This document shows positions 8,275-18,103 of a stretch of DNA of 64,000 bases, one piece after another. The position numbers and the translations under genes are program-made. The stretch spans positions 1 through 64,000 of the forward strand of contig NZ_KB904574.1 in assembly GCF_000380125.1 (NCBI RefSeq). Direction: 5' to 3'. Position 1 is the stretch's first letter, and each line of letters opens with the position of its first letter. Origin of the DNA: Streptococcus ovis DSM 16829. Lineage in GTDB: Bacteria; Bacillota; Bacilli; Lactobacillales; Streptococcaceae. The notes beneath the pieces are model-generated. The model did no database searches. It was not told where the DNA came from and worked only from the letters and a program-made list of their open reading frames with translations.

Positions 8275-9603
8275 ATGGCAGCCTTTGATGAACGACAGCT
8301 AAAAGAACAACTTATTGCTCAAAATGCAACTGATTTTTATGATTTTATTAGTAAATATGATGAAGAGATGGTTCCCATTATGAAGGCTAGAGGTTACACA
8401 TGTATCCATTCTATGGAGCGGACAGTCGCTTTTACCTTTGGGGAATTTACCTTTCGTCGTCGACGTTGGAAAAAGGGAGATAAATGGGTTGTTCCAGTGG
8501 ATGAAAAATTGGGGCTGAAAAAGAACGTGCGTTTTTCTTGGGAATTCATGTATCAGATTGCTAGATTATCTACGATGATGCCATATGAGAAGGTAACACA
8601 AGTAATTCAAATGACTTACCATATCATTATTACAAAACCAACTGTTGTACAGGCAGTTAAGATTTGTGACAAATTACTTGAGGAACGTGCAACGTATCGG
8701 TTTTACGAGGATCTTTCAGAATGTGAGAGGCAAAAAGTAGACGTTATTTATATTGAAGGTGACGGCGTAATGGTGAAGGCCCGTGATATCGATACAGATA
8801 ATAAAAATTATGATTTATCTCACTTTGTTGTTCATACTGGAAGCTATAAGGTAGGAAGTAATCGATTTGAGTTGAAAGATAAGAAAGAATTTGTTGGACT
8901 GAATAATCGCTTGGTTAGAGATCAGGTATTGGACTATCTTTACAACACTTATGAAATAGCGGATAATACTCTGCTTATAACCAATTCTGATGGTGGCCAT
9001 GGCTATACTCCATATGTCTTCAGGGAAATTGCCAAAGCTTTGAAAATCAAGCGACACGAGCATTTCTGGGATGAATACCATCTCAATCGAGATATAAAAG
9101 GTTTTTTCAAGCCTTACTCGGAGGAGTTATTAGATAAGGCTTTCCAGGCGATTAGACAACATGATAAAAGTAAATTGCGCACAGTTCTAGATACGACAGA
9201 AGCCTTGGTATTGACTGAAGAGGAAATGGAGGAGTTCGAACGCTTCAAAAGAAAACTACTTAACAATTTTCAATACACTAAACCAGCTGAAATGAGAGGA
9301 TTCACTCATGCTGGCATTGGTGTTATGGAATCTCAACATCGCAAGATCACCTATAGGATGAAGAAGCGTGGCATGTATTGGACTATTTGGGGAGCAGAGA
9401 CTATGAGCCAAATGATTGTCTTAGCTTATGAAGATCAGCTACGAGAGTTATTCTTTGGTTCTTGGCGTGAAGACTATGAGAAATATATGGATCTGGAGTC
9501 TTTTAGTGCAGGGAAAATCAAACAAGAACAGAATAAGCTAGACAAACAATATCAACTCCAATCCGTTGGACGCCTGAGATATGGGAATCACCATAATCTA
9601 TAG
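8275..9603 (+). mobile_element. ISLre2-family transposase gene (UPF0236)
   Basis: An intact 442-residue transposase of the ISLre2/UPF0236 family. Recognisable parts are the N-terminal 'FTFRRRRWKKGD' segment, 'IYIEGDGVMVKARD' with a conserved acidic residue, 'LITNSDGGHGYT', 'HEHFWDEYHLNRDI' and the C-terminal 'ESQHRKITYRMKKRGMYWTIWG'. A strong RBS (AAAGGAGAGGGG) precedes it. I could not identify the terminal inverted repeats or a target duplication, so the limits of the insertion sequence are unknown. The listed span is the coding sequence only. It sits between the conjugative-element operon and the chromosomal pheST leader. Confidence 0.85.
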
Positions 9604-9633
9604 ATGAAAAGATATATAATAAGTTATATAATA

Positions 9634-9662
9634 AAAAACCTTCGTGATAAAGGTCTTTTTGT
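9634..9662 (+). terminator. probable terminator after the transposase gene
   Basis: AAAAACCTT pairs with AAGGTCTTTTT across a short loop with a two-base bulge and ends in a T-run. Just upstream, at 9623-9632, GTTATATAAT is another near copy of the palindrome at the ParA promoter. Confidence 0.5.
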
Positions 9663-9683
9663 GCTGCTTTTTACATAAAATGC

Positions 9684-9712
9684 TTGCTTCGTGTGTCTTT
9701 GTGTGTTATAAT
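9684..9712 (+). promoter_or_regulatory. strong extended -10 promoter of a candidate small RNA
   Basis: TTGCTT (9684-9689), 17 bases, then TATAAT (9707-9712) preceded by TGT, a textbook extended -10. No gene of normal size follows before the terminator at 9842-9866. Confidence 0.7.
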
Positions 9713-9718
9713 CTAACT

Positions 9719-9866
9719 AACTTAATCGAATAAAAAGAGACGAAAAGTGCGACAACACTTTCCGTCTTACCGAGTAAGAACTCGTCCTTCTTACTCAGTC
9801 TCTAATTTATGATACAGGATAAAGGTATCTATGTCAAGAGCTGAGCAAGAAATTGTTCAGTTTTTT
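9719..9866 (+). ncRNA. candidate structured small RNA, about 150 nt, unidentified
   Basis: The transcript predicted from the promoter at 9684-9712 contains two hairpins. Hairpin A pairs 9738-9749 with 9756-9767 (12 pairs, one A-C mismatch). Hairpin B pairs GAGTAAGAA 9772-9780 with 9788-9796 (perfect, 7-base loop). AGAGAC 9736-9741 can alternatively pair with GTCTCT 9798-9803, which would enclose B and compete with A. It ends in a terminator with stem CTGAGCAA / TTGTTCAG, a GAAA loop and six T (9841-9866). I do not recognise it as tmRNA, RNase P, SRP or 6S RNA. The only frames are 11- and 29-codon scraps. Confidence 0.55.
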
Positions 9867-9953
9867 CTTTACACCTCGGTAACAAGTTCTCCTCAAATAA
9901 TACAGTATTGCTCATTCTAAAAAATTCTACCGCATACTATCGCTTAGACTTGC

Positions 9954-9982
9954 TTGCCAAATAAAATAAATTTTGTTAGAAT
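9954..9982 (+). promoter_or_regulatory. promoter of the pheST leader
   Basis: TTGCCA, 17 bases, TAGAAT with an upstream TG (extended -10). Transcription would start a few bases before the T-box. Confidence 0.7.
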
Positions 9983-9987
9983 AGCAG

Positions 9988-10185
9988 TAATTGAATAGAA
10001 GTCTGTGAGACTAGTACCCATAGGGAACTCTATCAGGGAGTGCTGACCGTGACTGGAAGTCGGCTAGAGGAAAGTATGGCGAATTCACTCGCGCAAGGAC
10101 TTAGTAATTAAGATTTACGAAAGTAAATGAAAACGGATGGTACCGCGTGTCAACGCTCCGCTAGTGAGTTTGGCGCGCGTTTTTC
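9988..10185 (+). promoter_or_regulatory. phenylalanine T-box riboswitch leader
   Basis: The leader carries the hallmark T-box sequence TGGTACCGCG at 10138-10147, whose bases pair with the uncharged tRNA acceptor end. It then has a terminator stem that overlaps it (CGCGTGTCAAC pairing with GTTTGGCGCGCG) and a T-run at 10179-10184. On the 3' side of stem I the sequence GAATTCAC contains TTC, the likely Phe specifier codon, which fits the downstream pheS. When tRNA-Phe is uncharged the antiterminator forms and pheST is read. Placement of the specifier is by eye. Confidence 0.85.
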
Positions 10186-10272
10186 TATGTCCCTTAGCGA
10201 GCTTAGGGACATTGATGCAGTCTGAGCATGAGCGTAAAGAGGTACCTTAGTTTGATAAAAATTGGAGGAATT

Positions 10273-11319
10273 ATGTCGAATATCGAACAACAATTAGTTG
10301 AATTGCGTCAGACGACGTTGGAAAAATTAAAAACCATGCATCACGAAAATGAGAAGGAATTGCAAGACCTTCGTGTGGCTGTCTTGGGTAAAAAAGGCTC
10401 TCTGACAGATCTTCTCAAGGGACTCAAAGACTTATCAAATGAGATGAAGCCTGTCATCGGAAAACAAGTCAATGAAGTGCGTGATGTGTTGACAGTTGCC
10501 TTTGAAGAGCAAGCAAAATTAGTGGCTGATGCGAAAATTCAAGCACAATTGGCTTCTGAATCCATTGATGTGACCTTGCCAGGGCGTGCTGTTAAGGTTG
10601 GTAAGCGTCATGTCTTGACCCAAACATCAGAAGAAATCGAAGACATCTTCTTGGGCATGGGCTTCCAGATTGTAGATGGTTTTGAAGTGGAAAAAGACTA
10701 CTACAACTTTGAACGCATGAATTTGCCAAAGGATCACCCTGCGCGTGATATGCAGGACACCTTCTACATCACAGAAGACATTCTCATGCGGACGCATACC
10801 AGTCCAGTTCAGGCTCGGACTATGGACCAGCACGATTTTTCAAAGGGTGCGCTTAAGATGATTTCACCGGGACGTGTGTTCCGTCGTGATACAGATGATG
10901 CCACTCACTCCCATCAATTCCATCAAATTGAAGGACTTGTGGTTGGTAAAAATGTTTCTATGGGCGACCTCAAGGGCACGCTTGAAATGATCATCAAGAA
11001 AATGTTTGGAGAAGAGCGTCAAATCCGTCTTCGTCCGTCTTATTTCCCATTTACAGAGCCATCTGTTGAGGTGGATGTTTCCTGCTTCAAATGTGGTGGT
11101 GACGGCTGTAATGTCTGCAAGAAAACGGGCTGGATTGAAATTCTGGGAGCTGGTATGGTACATCCTCATGTGCTAGAGATGTCTGGTATTGATTCTAGTC
11201 AGTATTCAGGTTTCGCCTTTGGTTTGGGGCAAGAACGTATTGCCATGCTCCGCTATGGGATTAACGATATCCGTGGTTTCTATCAAGGGGATGTCCGTTT
11301 TTCAGAACAGTTTAAGTAA
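10273..11319 (+). CDS. pheS: phenylalanyl-tRNA synthetase alpha subunit
   Basis: A 348-residue class II synthetase subunit that charges tRNA-Phe as an alpha2beta2 enzyme with PheT. The coiled-coil N-terminus is followed by the catalytic domain, with '[10 protein letters not shown]', '[25 protein letters not shown]' (motif 2) and '[18 protein letters not shown]' (motif 3). '[17 protein letters not shown]' is the cysteine-containing insert seen in Gram-positive PheS. The start at 10273 has GGAGG 7 bases upstream. A longer frame from 10228 lies in the leader and is not used. Confidence 0.97.
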   Translation: MSNIEQQLVELRQTTLEKLKTMHHENEKELQDLRVAVLGKKGSLTDLLKGLKDLSNEMKPVIGKQVNEVRDVLTVAFEEQAKLVADAKIQAQLASESIDVTLPGRAVKVGKRHVLTQTSEEIEDIFLGMGFQIVDGFEVEKDYYNFERMNLPKDHPARDMQDTFYITEDILMRTHTSPVQARTMDQHDFSKGALKMISPGRVFRRDTDDATHSHQFHQIEGLVVGKNVSMGDLKGTLEMIIKKMFGEERQIRLRPSYFPFTEPSVEVDVSCFKCGGDGCNVCKKTGWIEILGAGMVHPHVLEMSGIDSSQYSGFAFGLGQERIAMLRYGINDIRGFYQGDVRFSEQFK

Positions 11320-11330
11320 GAGAGGGTTAT

Positions 11331-13733
11331 ATGTTAGTATCTTATAAATGGTTAAAAGAACTGGTGGACATCGATGTGACAAGTCAGGATTTGTCAGAAG
11401 CCATGTCAACCACAGGGATTGAGGTAGAAGGTGTAGAGCAACTCAGCGCTGGGTTATCTAAGCTGGTTGTAGGTGAAGTGCTTTCTGCCGATCCAATTCC
11501 AGAAACTCACTTGAATGTCTGCCAAGTCAATGTCGGTGAAGAAGTGACACAGATTGTTTGTGGTGCACCAAACGTCAAGGCGGGGATCAAAGTTATCGTG
11601 GCGCTTCCGGGCGCACGCATTGCTGGTAATCACAAGATTAAAAAAGGGAAAATCCGTGGTGTGGAATCGCTGGGAATGATTTGTTCCCTCGCTGAAATTG
11701 GCGTAGCGGATGCGGTTGTACCCAAGGAATACGCAGATGGTATTTACTACCTGCCAGAAGATGCAGTTGTTGGTGAACCAATTTTTTCCTATCTAGATTT
11801 GGATGATGAGATCATTGAATTATCCATCACGCCAAACCGTGCCGATGCCCTTTCTATGCGTGGTGTTGCGCACGAAGTGGCAGCGATTTATGATAAGCCT
11901 GTCAACTTTAAGGAAGTAAACCTCCTTGAAATTGAGAAAAAAGCAAGTGATGTGATTGAAGTGGCGATTGAGTCGGACCGTGTGGCGACTTATCAGGCTC
12001 GTGTCGTCGAAAATGTCACAGTAGCGCCAAGTCCACAGTGGTTGCAAAATCTTCTCATGAATGCAGGCATTCGACCTATCAACAATGTGGTGGACGTAAC
12101 CAACTACATCCTGCTCTATTTTGGCCAACCGATGCATGCCTTTGATTTGGATAAATTTGACGGCAAGAAAATCACAGCTCGTCAGGCAAGAACAGGCGAA
12201 AAAATCGTTACGTTGGATGATGTAGAACGTGAATTGATGGCAGAAGACATCGTGATTTCTGTGGCAGATAAGGCAGTTGCCCTCGGTGGTGTCATGGGTG
12301 GTGCTTCAACGGGAATTGACAATGCCTCTACCAATGTGGTCTTAGAAGCAGCCCTTTTTGATGGCAAGTCTATCCGAAAAACATCTAGTCGCCTCAATCT
12401 ACGCTCTGAATCTTCTTCACGCTTTGAGAAAGGGATTAACGTTGCAACGCTGGCGCAAGCCTTGGATACGGCAGCAGCCATGATAGCAGACTTAGCAGGT
12501 GGCGATGTCTTATCAGGTAGTGTAGTAGCTGGTCAAGTGGATAATAGCGATATTCCTGTGACAACTAGCATTGACTATGTCAATCGTTCTTTGGGAACGA
12601 ATCTTGCTTACGCAGACATCGCAGCGATTTTCCGTCGTCTTGGTATGGATATTTCTGGTGATGAAGAAAGCTTTACGGTACAAGTGCCGCGTCGTCGTTG
12701 GGATATTACCATTCCAGCTGACTTGGTCGAAGAAATTGCTCGTATCTATGGGTACAACAACCTTCCAACCACTCTTCCACAAGAAGATGGCACAGCAGGG
12801 GAGTTGACTAGCACGCAAAAACTACGCCGTCAGATTCGTAACTTGGCAGAAGGAGCAGGATTGACAGAGATTATTTCCTATGCCCTCACCACTCCTGAAA
12901 AAGCAGTCGAATTTACAGTCGCTCCAACCACTGTGACAGAACTCATGTGGCCGATGACCGTTGACCGCTCTGCCCTTCGTCAGAATATGATTTCTGGTAT
13001 GTTGGACACAGTCGCCTACAATGTGGCCCGTAAAAACAAAAACCTTGCCCTTTATGAAATCGGCAAAATCTTTGAGCAAACAGGCAATCCAAAAGAAGAC
13101 TTACCGCAAGAAATCAGCAAATTTGCCTTTGTCTTGACAGGGTTGGTAGCTGAGAAAGACTTCCAAACAGCAGCAGTACCCGTTGACTTCTTCCATGCCA
13201 AAGGCATTGTTGAAGCTCTCCTTGCTAAGTACAATCTGACAGCAGAATTCCGTGCAACCAGCGCTATTGCTGCCCTTCACCCAGGTCGTACAGCAGAGAT
13301 TTATCTTGGAGAAACCTTGTTGGGTGTTATTGGACAAGTTCACCCGCAAACAGCCAAAGACTACGGTATTCCAGAGACTTATGTGGCTGAATTAAACTTG
13401 GATGTGATGGAAGCAGCCCTTCAACCAGCGCAGCCATTTACTGAAATTAGTAAATTCCCAGCAGTGAGCCGCGATATTGCTCTCTTGGTAGAAACGACTA
13501 TCCAGCATGACGATATTGTCCGTGCTATTGCTTCTGCCAAGGTGAAACGCCTGGCAGACATCACCCTCTTTGATGTCTATGCAGGAGCTAATATCCAATC
13601 TGGCTTTAAGTCTATGGCGTATAGCCTGACCTTCCAAAACCCAGAAGCCAACCTGACCGACGAAGAAGTCGCAGGTTACATGGACAAAATCACCAAATCC
13701 CTCGTTGAAAACGTGGGAGCAGAAGTGAGATAA
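11331..13733 (+). CDS. pheT: phenylalanyl-tRNA synthetase beta subunit
   Basis: An 800-residue protein of usual length, 11 bases after pheS. The order of domains is the tRNA-binding EMAP-like fold (about 40-150), the B3/4 editing domain (about 210-390, '[12 protein letters not shown]'), the B5 DNA-binding-like domain, the catalytic-like core, and the C-terminal ferredoxin-fold anticodon-binding domain ('[14 protein letters not shown]' to the end). It edits mischarged Tyr-tRNA and binds the tRNA. Transcription ends at a bidirectional terminator shared with the convergent regulator gene. Confidence 0.97.
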   Translation: MLVSYKWLKELVDIDVTSQDLSEAMSTTGIEVEGVEQLSAGLSKLVVGEVLSADPIPETHLNVCQVNVGEEVTQIVCGAPNVKAGIKVIVALPGARIAGNHKIKKGKIRGVESLGMICSLAEIGVADAVVPKEYADGIYYLPEDAVVGEPIFSYLDLDDEIIELSITPNRADALSMRGVAHEVAAIYDKPVNFKEVNLLEIEKKASDVIEVAIESDRVATYQARVVENVTVAPSPQWLQNLLMNAGIRPINNVVDVTNYILLYFGQPMHAFDLDKFDGKKITARQARTGEKIVTLDDVERELMAEDIVISVADKAVALGGVMGGASTGIDNASTNVVLEAALFDGKSIRKTSSRLNLRSESSSRFEKGINVATLAQALDTAAAMIADLAGGDVLSGSVVAGQVDNSDIPVTTSIDYVNRSLGTNLAYADIAAIFRRLGMDISGDEESFTVQVPRRRWDITIPADLVEEIARIYGYNNLPTTLPQEDGTAGELTSTQKLRRQIRNLAEGAGLTEIISYALTTPEKAVEFTVAPTTVTELMWPMTVDRSALRQNMISGMLDTVAYNVARKNKNLALYEIGKIFEQTGNPKEDLPQEISKFAFVLTGLVAEKDFQTAAVPVDFFHAKGIVEALLAKYNLTAEFRATSAIAALHPGRTAEIYLGETLLGVIGQVHPQTAKDYGIPETYVAELNLDVMEAALQPAQPFTEISKFPAVSRDIALLVETTIQHDDIVRAIASAKVKRLADITLFDVYAGANIQSGFKSMAYSLTFQNPEANLTDEEVAGYMDKITKSLVENVGAEVR

Positions 13734-13734
13734 G

Positions 13735-13767
13735 AAAAACCAGTCGTAAGGCTGGTTTTATTTTTTA
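13735..13767. terminator. bidirectional terminator between pheT and the response regulator gene
   Basis: AAAACCAG / CTGGTTTT stem with T-rich flanks on both strands. Confidence 0.75.
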
Positions 13768-13771
13768 TACC

Positions 13772-15307
13772 TTAGTAAGTATTTTGATGGATTTGTCGAT
13801 ATTCAAGTGGAGTAAGGCCAGTCATTTTTTTAAAGATTTTTGAGAAATAGGAGTAGTTATCATATCCAACTTGGTCAGCAATAAGATAAACAGTTGCCTG
13901 ACTAGCGGATAAGAGTTTTTTTGCCTCTTCAATTCGCTTATCTGTAATATAGTTAATAAGCGTTTTTCCTGTTTCTTGTTTAAAAAGTCGAGCAAGATGG
14001 TCAGGGCTTATGAAGACTAAGTCTGAAAGGAATTTACGATTTAGTTCTTCGGAAAAATGATGGTCAATGTAGTCAGTAATCACTTTTGAAACTGACTGTT
14101 GAGAATCTAAAAATTGAATATAATCACCTGCTGTTTGGCTGTAATACTCAATATAGCACAACCAATCTTCGATGCTATTTAGACAACGTTGCTGAAGAAA
14201 ATCATGTCGTGGATCTTGGAAGAGTCTATGTGCTAAAATTCCTTTTCGGTCCAGTAAGGTTCCAATTTTTTGAAAAATATCGAGTTGGAGCCGTTTTAAT
14301 AACTGATTGGAGAACATTCCCTCTTTTGTGAGATAGGGATAATATTTCAAGAGGAATAATTGTAAGTCATTAGAAGAAAGTAATACCATTTCGGGAGGAA
14401 AAATGTTTTTTTCTTCTCCTTCTTGATAGATTGTTTCAGAAGGAGTGTATATTTTTCCTTGATGACCAATATACTGCTGACTATAAGCAAGTAAATCTTG
14501 AACAGCTTGAAGAATGGAATATAGATTACCTTCTTCGCCAAGTAATAATTGAATAGGATGCTCTTTAGCAAGAAATTGATGTAGAGAATGGAAAAAATGA
14601 GTGGATTTTTTTGGTTCTTCTTTTTTAAAGAGGAAAAAATATTTTTCCGCATATTGATTTAGTTTAAAAAAAGAAGCTAAGTGATAGGTGGGATTATTTT
14701 CTGTAAAAGTGACTACTTGTTGCTTGAGTTGTTTGCTCCAAGAGATTCCAGTTGTTAGGCTATCCTCGTAAGAAAGTTGAAGAGTCAAGATAACAGGTTG
14801 GAAGCATTGATTTTGAATCTGTTGTTTTTTGGCATCTTCAAGAAATGTATCAAGCGAGTGAGCATTGGGTTTTCTAAGGTAATCAGACCAGAAATTATCT
14901 TCAGGAATCAAGCGAGTATGTATGTAGTCATGATTATTTTGAATGTTTTTAATTGCTTTTTGAATGATAAATCCAAATCTTTCAAAATCAATTGGTTTGA
15001 GATAGTACTCAAAACTTTGTAATTCAATCGCTTTTTGTGCGTAATTGAAATCTGCGTAGTTTGTTAGGAAAATAGCCTGTGTTGTAAGATTTTCTTCACG
15101 TACCCAAGCTAATAATTCTAAACCGGATCCTTGAGGCATTTCAATATCACTGATGAGCAGGTCTATGGCTTGTTCTTTTAGGATGTCCTGCGCTTGTTTC
15201 ATATTATAAGCAGAAAATACTTGATTAACACCGATAGAATACCAATCAATTTTTTCATTAAGAGCTTGGATAATGTAAGCATCATCATCAACGAGTAAGA
15301 CTTTCAT
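13772..15307 (-). CDS. YesN-type response regulator (receiver plus AraC DNA-binding domain)
   Basis: A 511-residue regulator. The N-terminal receiver has 'LLVDDD' and the phosphorylated Asp in 'LLISDIEMP', with the switch Lys in 'YYLKPID'. The last 100 residues are two AraC-type helix-turn-helix motifs ending in 'VGYDNYSYFSKIFKKMTGLTPLEYRQ'. The start overlaps the kinase stop by 20 bases, so the pair is co-translated. YesN-type regulators usually activate the neighbouring glycan importer, here the divergent operon beginning at 17177. Target sites cannot be proven from the sequence. Confidence 0.9.
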   Translation of the reverse strand: MKVLLVDDDAYIIQALNEKIDWYSIGVNQVFSAYNMKQAQDILKEQAIDLLISDIEMPQGSGLELLAWVREENLTTQAIFLTNYADFNYAQKAIELQSFEYYLKPIDFERFGFIIQKAIKNIQNNHDYIHTRLIPEDNFWSDYLRKPNAHSLDTFLEDAKKQQIQNQCFQPVILTLQLSYEDSLTTGISWSKQLKQQVVTFTENNPTYHLASFFKLNQYAEKYFFLFKKEEPKKSTHFFHSLHQFLAKEHPIQLLLGEEGNLYSILQAVQDLLAYSQQYIGHQGKIYTPSETIYQEGEEKNIFPPEMVLLSSNDLQLFLLKYYPYLTKEGMFSNQLLKRLQLDIFQKIGTLLDRKGILAHRLFQDPRHDFLQQRCLNSIEDWLCYIEYYSQTAGDYIQFLDSQQSVSKVITDYIDHHFSEELNRKFLSDLVFISPDHLARLFKQETGKTLINYITDKRIEEAKKLLSASQATVYLIADQVGYDNYSYFSKIFKKMTGLTPLEYRQIHQNTY

Positions 15308-16979
15308 GTAATTTTCCTTTCGGTATTTGACTTGGTAGAATCAGTTTAATCATAGCTCCACCAGTAGGTTTGTTGAGAAATTGAAGATAATAATTTTGCT
15401 GATAGAGGCTATCGAGGCGTTCGTAGGTGTTGGTTAGACCAATATGTTTACCATCTTTTGTAATTAAGGAAGTGCGTGATTTCAATTTATATAAAATATC
15501 CTGTGGAAACCCAGGGCCATTGTCTTCTAAGATAATACGATAGTAGTCTTTCTCTCCACTAGCGATATCTACAGATAAGTGAATGCTGAGATTGGTATCG
15601 ATAGAGAAGCAATGTTTAAAGATATTCTCTACAAAGGTTTGTAAAATAAGAGGGGGAATATGTAATATATGTGCCTCTGGTTCAATATTCAACTGGAAAG
15701 AAAAACTATCACCATAGCGTAAATGTTGCACTTGAAGGTAGTCTTCAATATGGTGTATTTCATCTTCTAAAGAAACAAAATCTTGATTTGTTTGAAATAG
15801 ATAACGGAAGTAGCGAGAAGTGGAGAGTGTTAATTGTTCAATTTCTTGGTAATGTTGGGTTTGAACCATACTGTGAATCATACTTAAAATATTCAAATAG
15901 AAATGTGGTCGAATTTGATTTTTTAAATGATTCATTTCGATGCTCTTTTGCTTGAGTTTGGCATTGAATACATCATGTTTTAAAACCTGAATTTCAGTGA
16001 AGAGATGATTGATTTGAGTATTGGCATCATCAATTTCGATAATTCCTTCCTTATTAAATTTAATTTCTTCGGGAGACATCCCTTGTAAATGCTGAAGGAG
16101 CCTTTTTGTAGGAGAAATCACTCGTCTTTGTATATATAGGAGTGTTCCAAAAGCAATGAAGGAGATGGCAAACGGCAGTAATAAAATAGAGAATTGTAAA
16201 ATAAGGACATCACGGAAAGCATCGTGATAATCAACACTCACGTAAATATTGAAGGGAAGTTGTGTACGACTTTTTTTAGCTATGATTACATTGGTGTTTG
16301 AAAGAGTTGAATTAGACTGAAAATTTTCAGCGGGAGCAGTGATGCTTATTTGACCATTTTCTCCAATTTCCATTTCTTGTAATGGTTTTAGGATAGCTTC
16401 TGTGGAAGCTACAGAATAGATTGTTTTTTCATTGTAGGTAATAACCTTATAGAGATAGTGTTTTCCTTCTATTGTTAAGGTATTCCAAGTATCATAGGTT
16501 GTAGCAGTATAATCTCGCGGTTGCTTGAATATTTCTTCTAGTAGTAAAAATTCTGCATAAGGCATGTGAAAAGTAGAAATATTAGTCAATTCTTTTGTTA
16601 ATTGATCTTGGACAAAAAGCGAAAAATCGACATTATTATAGGATTCAAATTCTTGAACACGGGAACGAATTTTTTGTAAATTTTCAAGGTTATGACCGTA
16701 GTGATTACTGTTTACTAGATTATCAAGTGTTTCATCATGTAAAATTGTCCAATACATGAATCGCTCTTCTGCAACTAAATCTTGGTGGAGTGAGCGAGTG
16801 AAGATATTAAGTGTATCTTCAATTTGGGCCAGGTTTTGTTTTTTTATATTTGCAATATAAAAGTAACTGAGTGTACAATTCACGATAAAGATAATAATCA
16901 GTACGAATGCTAAAGATTTGGAAAGAAAATCAATAGATTGGTTTGTTTTTAATTCTTTAAATTTTTTTAAAACAGACAT
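15288..16979 (-). CDS. YesM-type sensor histidine kinase
   Basis: A 563-residue membrane kinase. One helix at about residues 18-38, an extracellular sensor region of about 200 residues, a second helix near 255-275, then a HAMP-like linker. The His_kinase box reads 'NQIRPHFYLNIL' (the phospho-accepting His), followed by the ATPase domain with 'NIFKHCF' (N box) and 'DNGPGFP' (G box). Kinases of this class sense sugars outside the cell, often through the importer's binding protein. It is transcribed away from the sugar ABC operon. Confidence 0.9.
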   Translation of the reverse strand: MSVLKKFKELKTNQSIDFLSKSLAFVLIIIFIVNCTLSYFYIANIKKQNLAQIEDTLNIFTRSLHQDLVAEERFMYWTILHDETLDNLVNSNHYGHNLENLQKIRSRVQEFESYNNVDFSLFVQDQLTKELTNISTFHMPYAEFLLLEEIFKQPRDYTATTYDTWNTLTIEGKHYLYKVITYNEKTIYSVASTEAILKPLQEMEIGENGQISITAPAENFQSNSTLSNTNVIIAKKSRTQLPFNIYVSVDYHDAFRDVLILQFSILLLPFAISFIAFGTLLYIQRRVISPTKRLLQHLQGMSPEEIKFNKEGIIEIDDANTQINHLFTEIQVLKHDVFNAKLKQKSIEMNHLKNQIRPHFYLNILSMIHSMVQTQHYQEIEQLTLSTSRYFRYLFQTNQDFVSLEDEIHHIEDYLQVQHLRYGDSFSFQLNIEPEAHILHIPPLILQTFVENIFKHCFSIDTNLSIHLSVDIASGEKDYYRIILEDNGPGFPQDILYKLKSRTSLITKDGKHIGLTNTYERLDSLYQQNYYLQFLNKPTGGAMIKLILPSQIPKGKLHESLTR

Positions 16980-17176
16980 AGTATAGATACCTCAGTTCTT
17001 ATTATATCGTTTTTTTATCTAAGTAGAATGACACAATTCCGATACATTCAATTTTTATGACGGAATAGTACATACTTTTATAAAAAATATCGTTTTTGTT
17101 CATGAAAACGGTGTCAAAAAGAATATCTTTTATAACAGGTTTCATATATAATCAGAATCAAGGAGGGTACGAAGTG
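16980..17176. promoter_or_regulatory. divergent promoter region with a cre-like site
   Basis: Between kinase and permease genes. On the minus strand TATAAT lies shortly before the kinase start. On the plus strand TATAAT is at 17147-17152 without a good -35, as expected for an activated promoter. TGAAAACGGTGTCA at 17103-17116 resembles a catabolite-responsive element (two mismatches). ATTCCG at 17036-17041 and CGGAAT at 17061-17066 form a widely spaced inverted pair, a possible regulator site. Confidence 0.45.
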
Positions 17177-18094
17177 ATGAAGAAGCAATTCAATCGCATT
17201 CTTAGAAAAAATAAAGACACACTAGCTTTATATACGTTATTATTACCGTCGATTGTGCTATTACTACTATTTGCATATGTACCGATGGTAGGATTAGTCA
17301 TTGCATTTAAGGATTATTCTCCTTCGTTGGGCATTATGAATAGTCCTTGGGCTGGTTTCAAATATTTTATCCAATTCTTCCAGTCCTTTCAGTTTGGAAC
17401 GACCATCAGTAATACACTTAAAATTTCAATTTATAGTATCTTGATTGGTTTTCCTTTGCCGATTATCTTAGCAATTATTTGTAATCAGATTCGAGTAGAG
17501 AAGTTCAAGAAATTTTTCCAAGTAACAACCTACTTACCACATTTCATTTCCACTATGGTCATGTGTGGGATGTTGATTTTATTCTTGTCTCCTAGTAGTG
17601 GACTGATTGCTAATATACTTAAAGTAGTCGGAATTGAACTGCCATCCTTACTATCTACACCGAAACATTTTGCTGGAATTTATGTGTGGAGTGATGTATG
17701 GCAACATGTAGGGTGGGATAGTATTATCTACCTAGCGGCATTATCTGCAATTGACCCAACCTATTATGAGGCAGCAACGATGGATGGAGCAACACGTTTG
17801 CAGAAAATTATCCATATAGACTTACCGATGCTTTTGCCAACAACTATGATTCTACTGATTTTGCGAGCGGGTAGTCTTCTGAGTGTTGGATTTGAAAAAG
17901 TTTTGCTACTGCAAAATTCTCTCAACCAATCTGGAAGTGAAATTATTTCGACATATGTGTATAAGGTTGGGATGGTAAATTTCCAATATAGTTATTCAAC
18001 GGCGATTGGTCTTTTCAATACAGTTGTCAATATTATTATCTTGCTCTTTGTCAATTGGTTGTCTAGACGAATAACAAAAACAGGATTATTTTAG
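17177..18094 (+). CDS. sugar ABC transporter permease, LplB type
   Basis: A 305-residue inner permease with six predicted helices. Start at 17177 (or the adjacent GTG 17174) follows AGGAGGG at 17161-17167. The upstream in-frame ATG 17096 lacks a site and would run through the promoter. The 'EAATMDGATRLQKIIHIDLPML' segment is the EAA loop that docks on the ATPase. It partners the next permease and the lipoprotein. No ATP-binding gene is present in the locus, so a shared MsmK-type ATPase from elsewhere is expected. Confidence 0.9.
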   Translation: MKKQFNRILRKNKDTLALYTLLLPSIVLLLLFAYVPMVGLVIAFKDYSPSLGIMNSPWAGFKYFIQFFQSFQFGTTISNTLKISIYSILIGFPLPIILAIICNQIRVEKFKKFFQVTTYLPHFISTMVMCGMLILFLSPSSGLIANILKVVGIELPSLLSTPKHFAGIYVWSDVWQHVGWDSIIYLAALSAIDPTYYEAATMDGATRLQKIIHIDLPMLLPTTMILLILRAGSLLSVGFEKVLLLQNSLNQSGSEIISTYVYKVGMVNFQYSYSTAIGLFNTVVNIIILLFVNWLSRRITKTGLF

Positions 18095-18103
18095 GAGAGG
18101 GTT

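Noticed and set aside
8190-9680. Terminal inverted repeats of the ISLre2 element
   Set aside because: I compared the flanks by eye and found no convincing pair, so no element boundaries are given.
9831-9920. 29-codon frame starting MSRAEQEIVQFF after AAAGG
   Set aside because: It runs through the small-RNA terminator and has no recognisable product; the terminator is far better supported.
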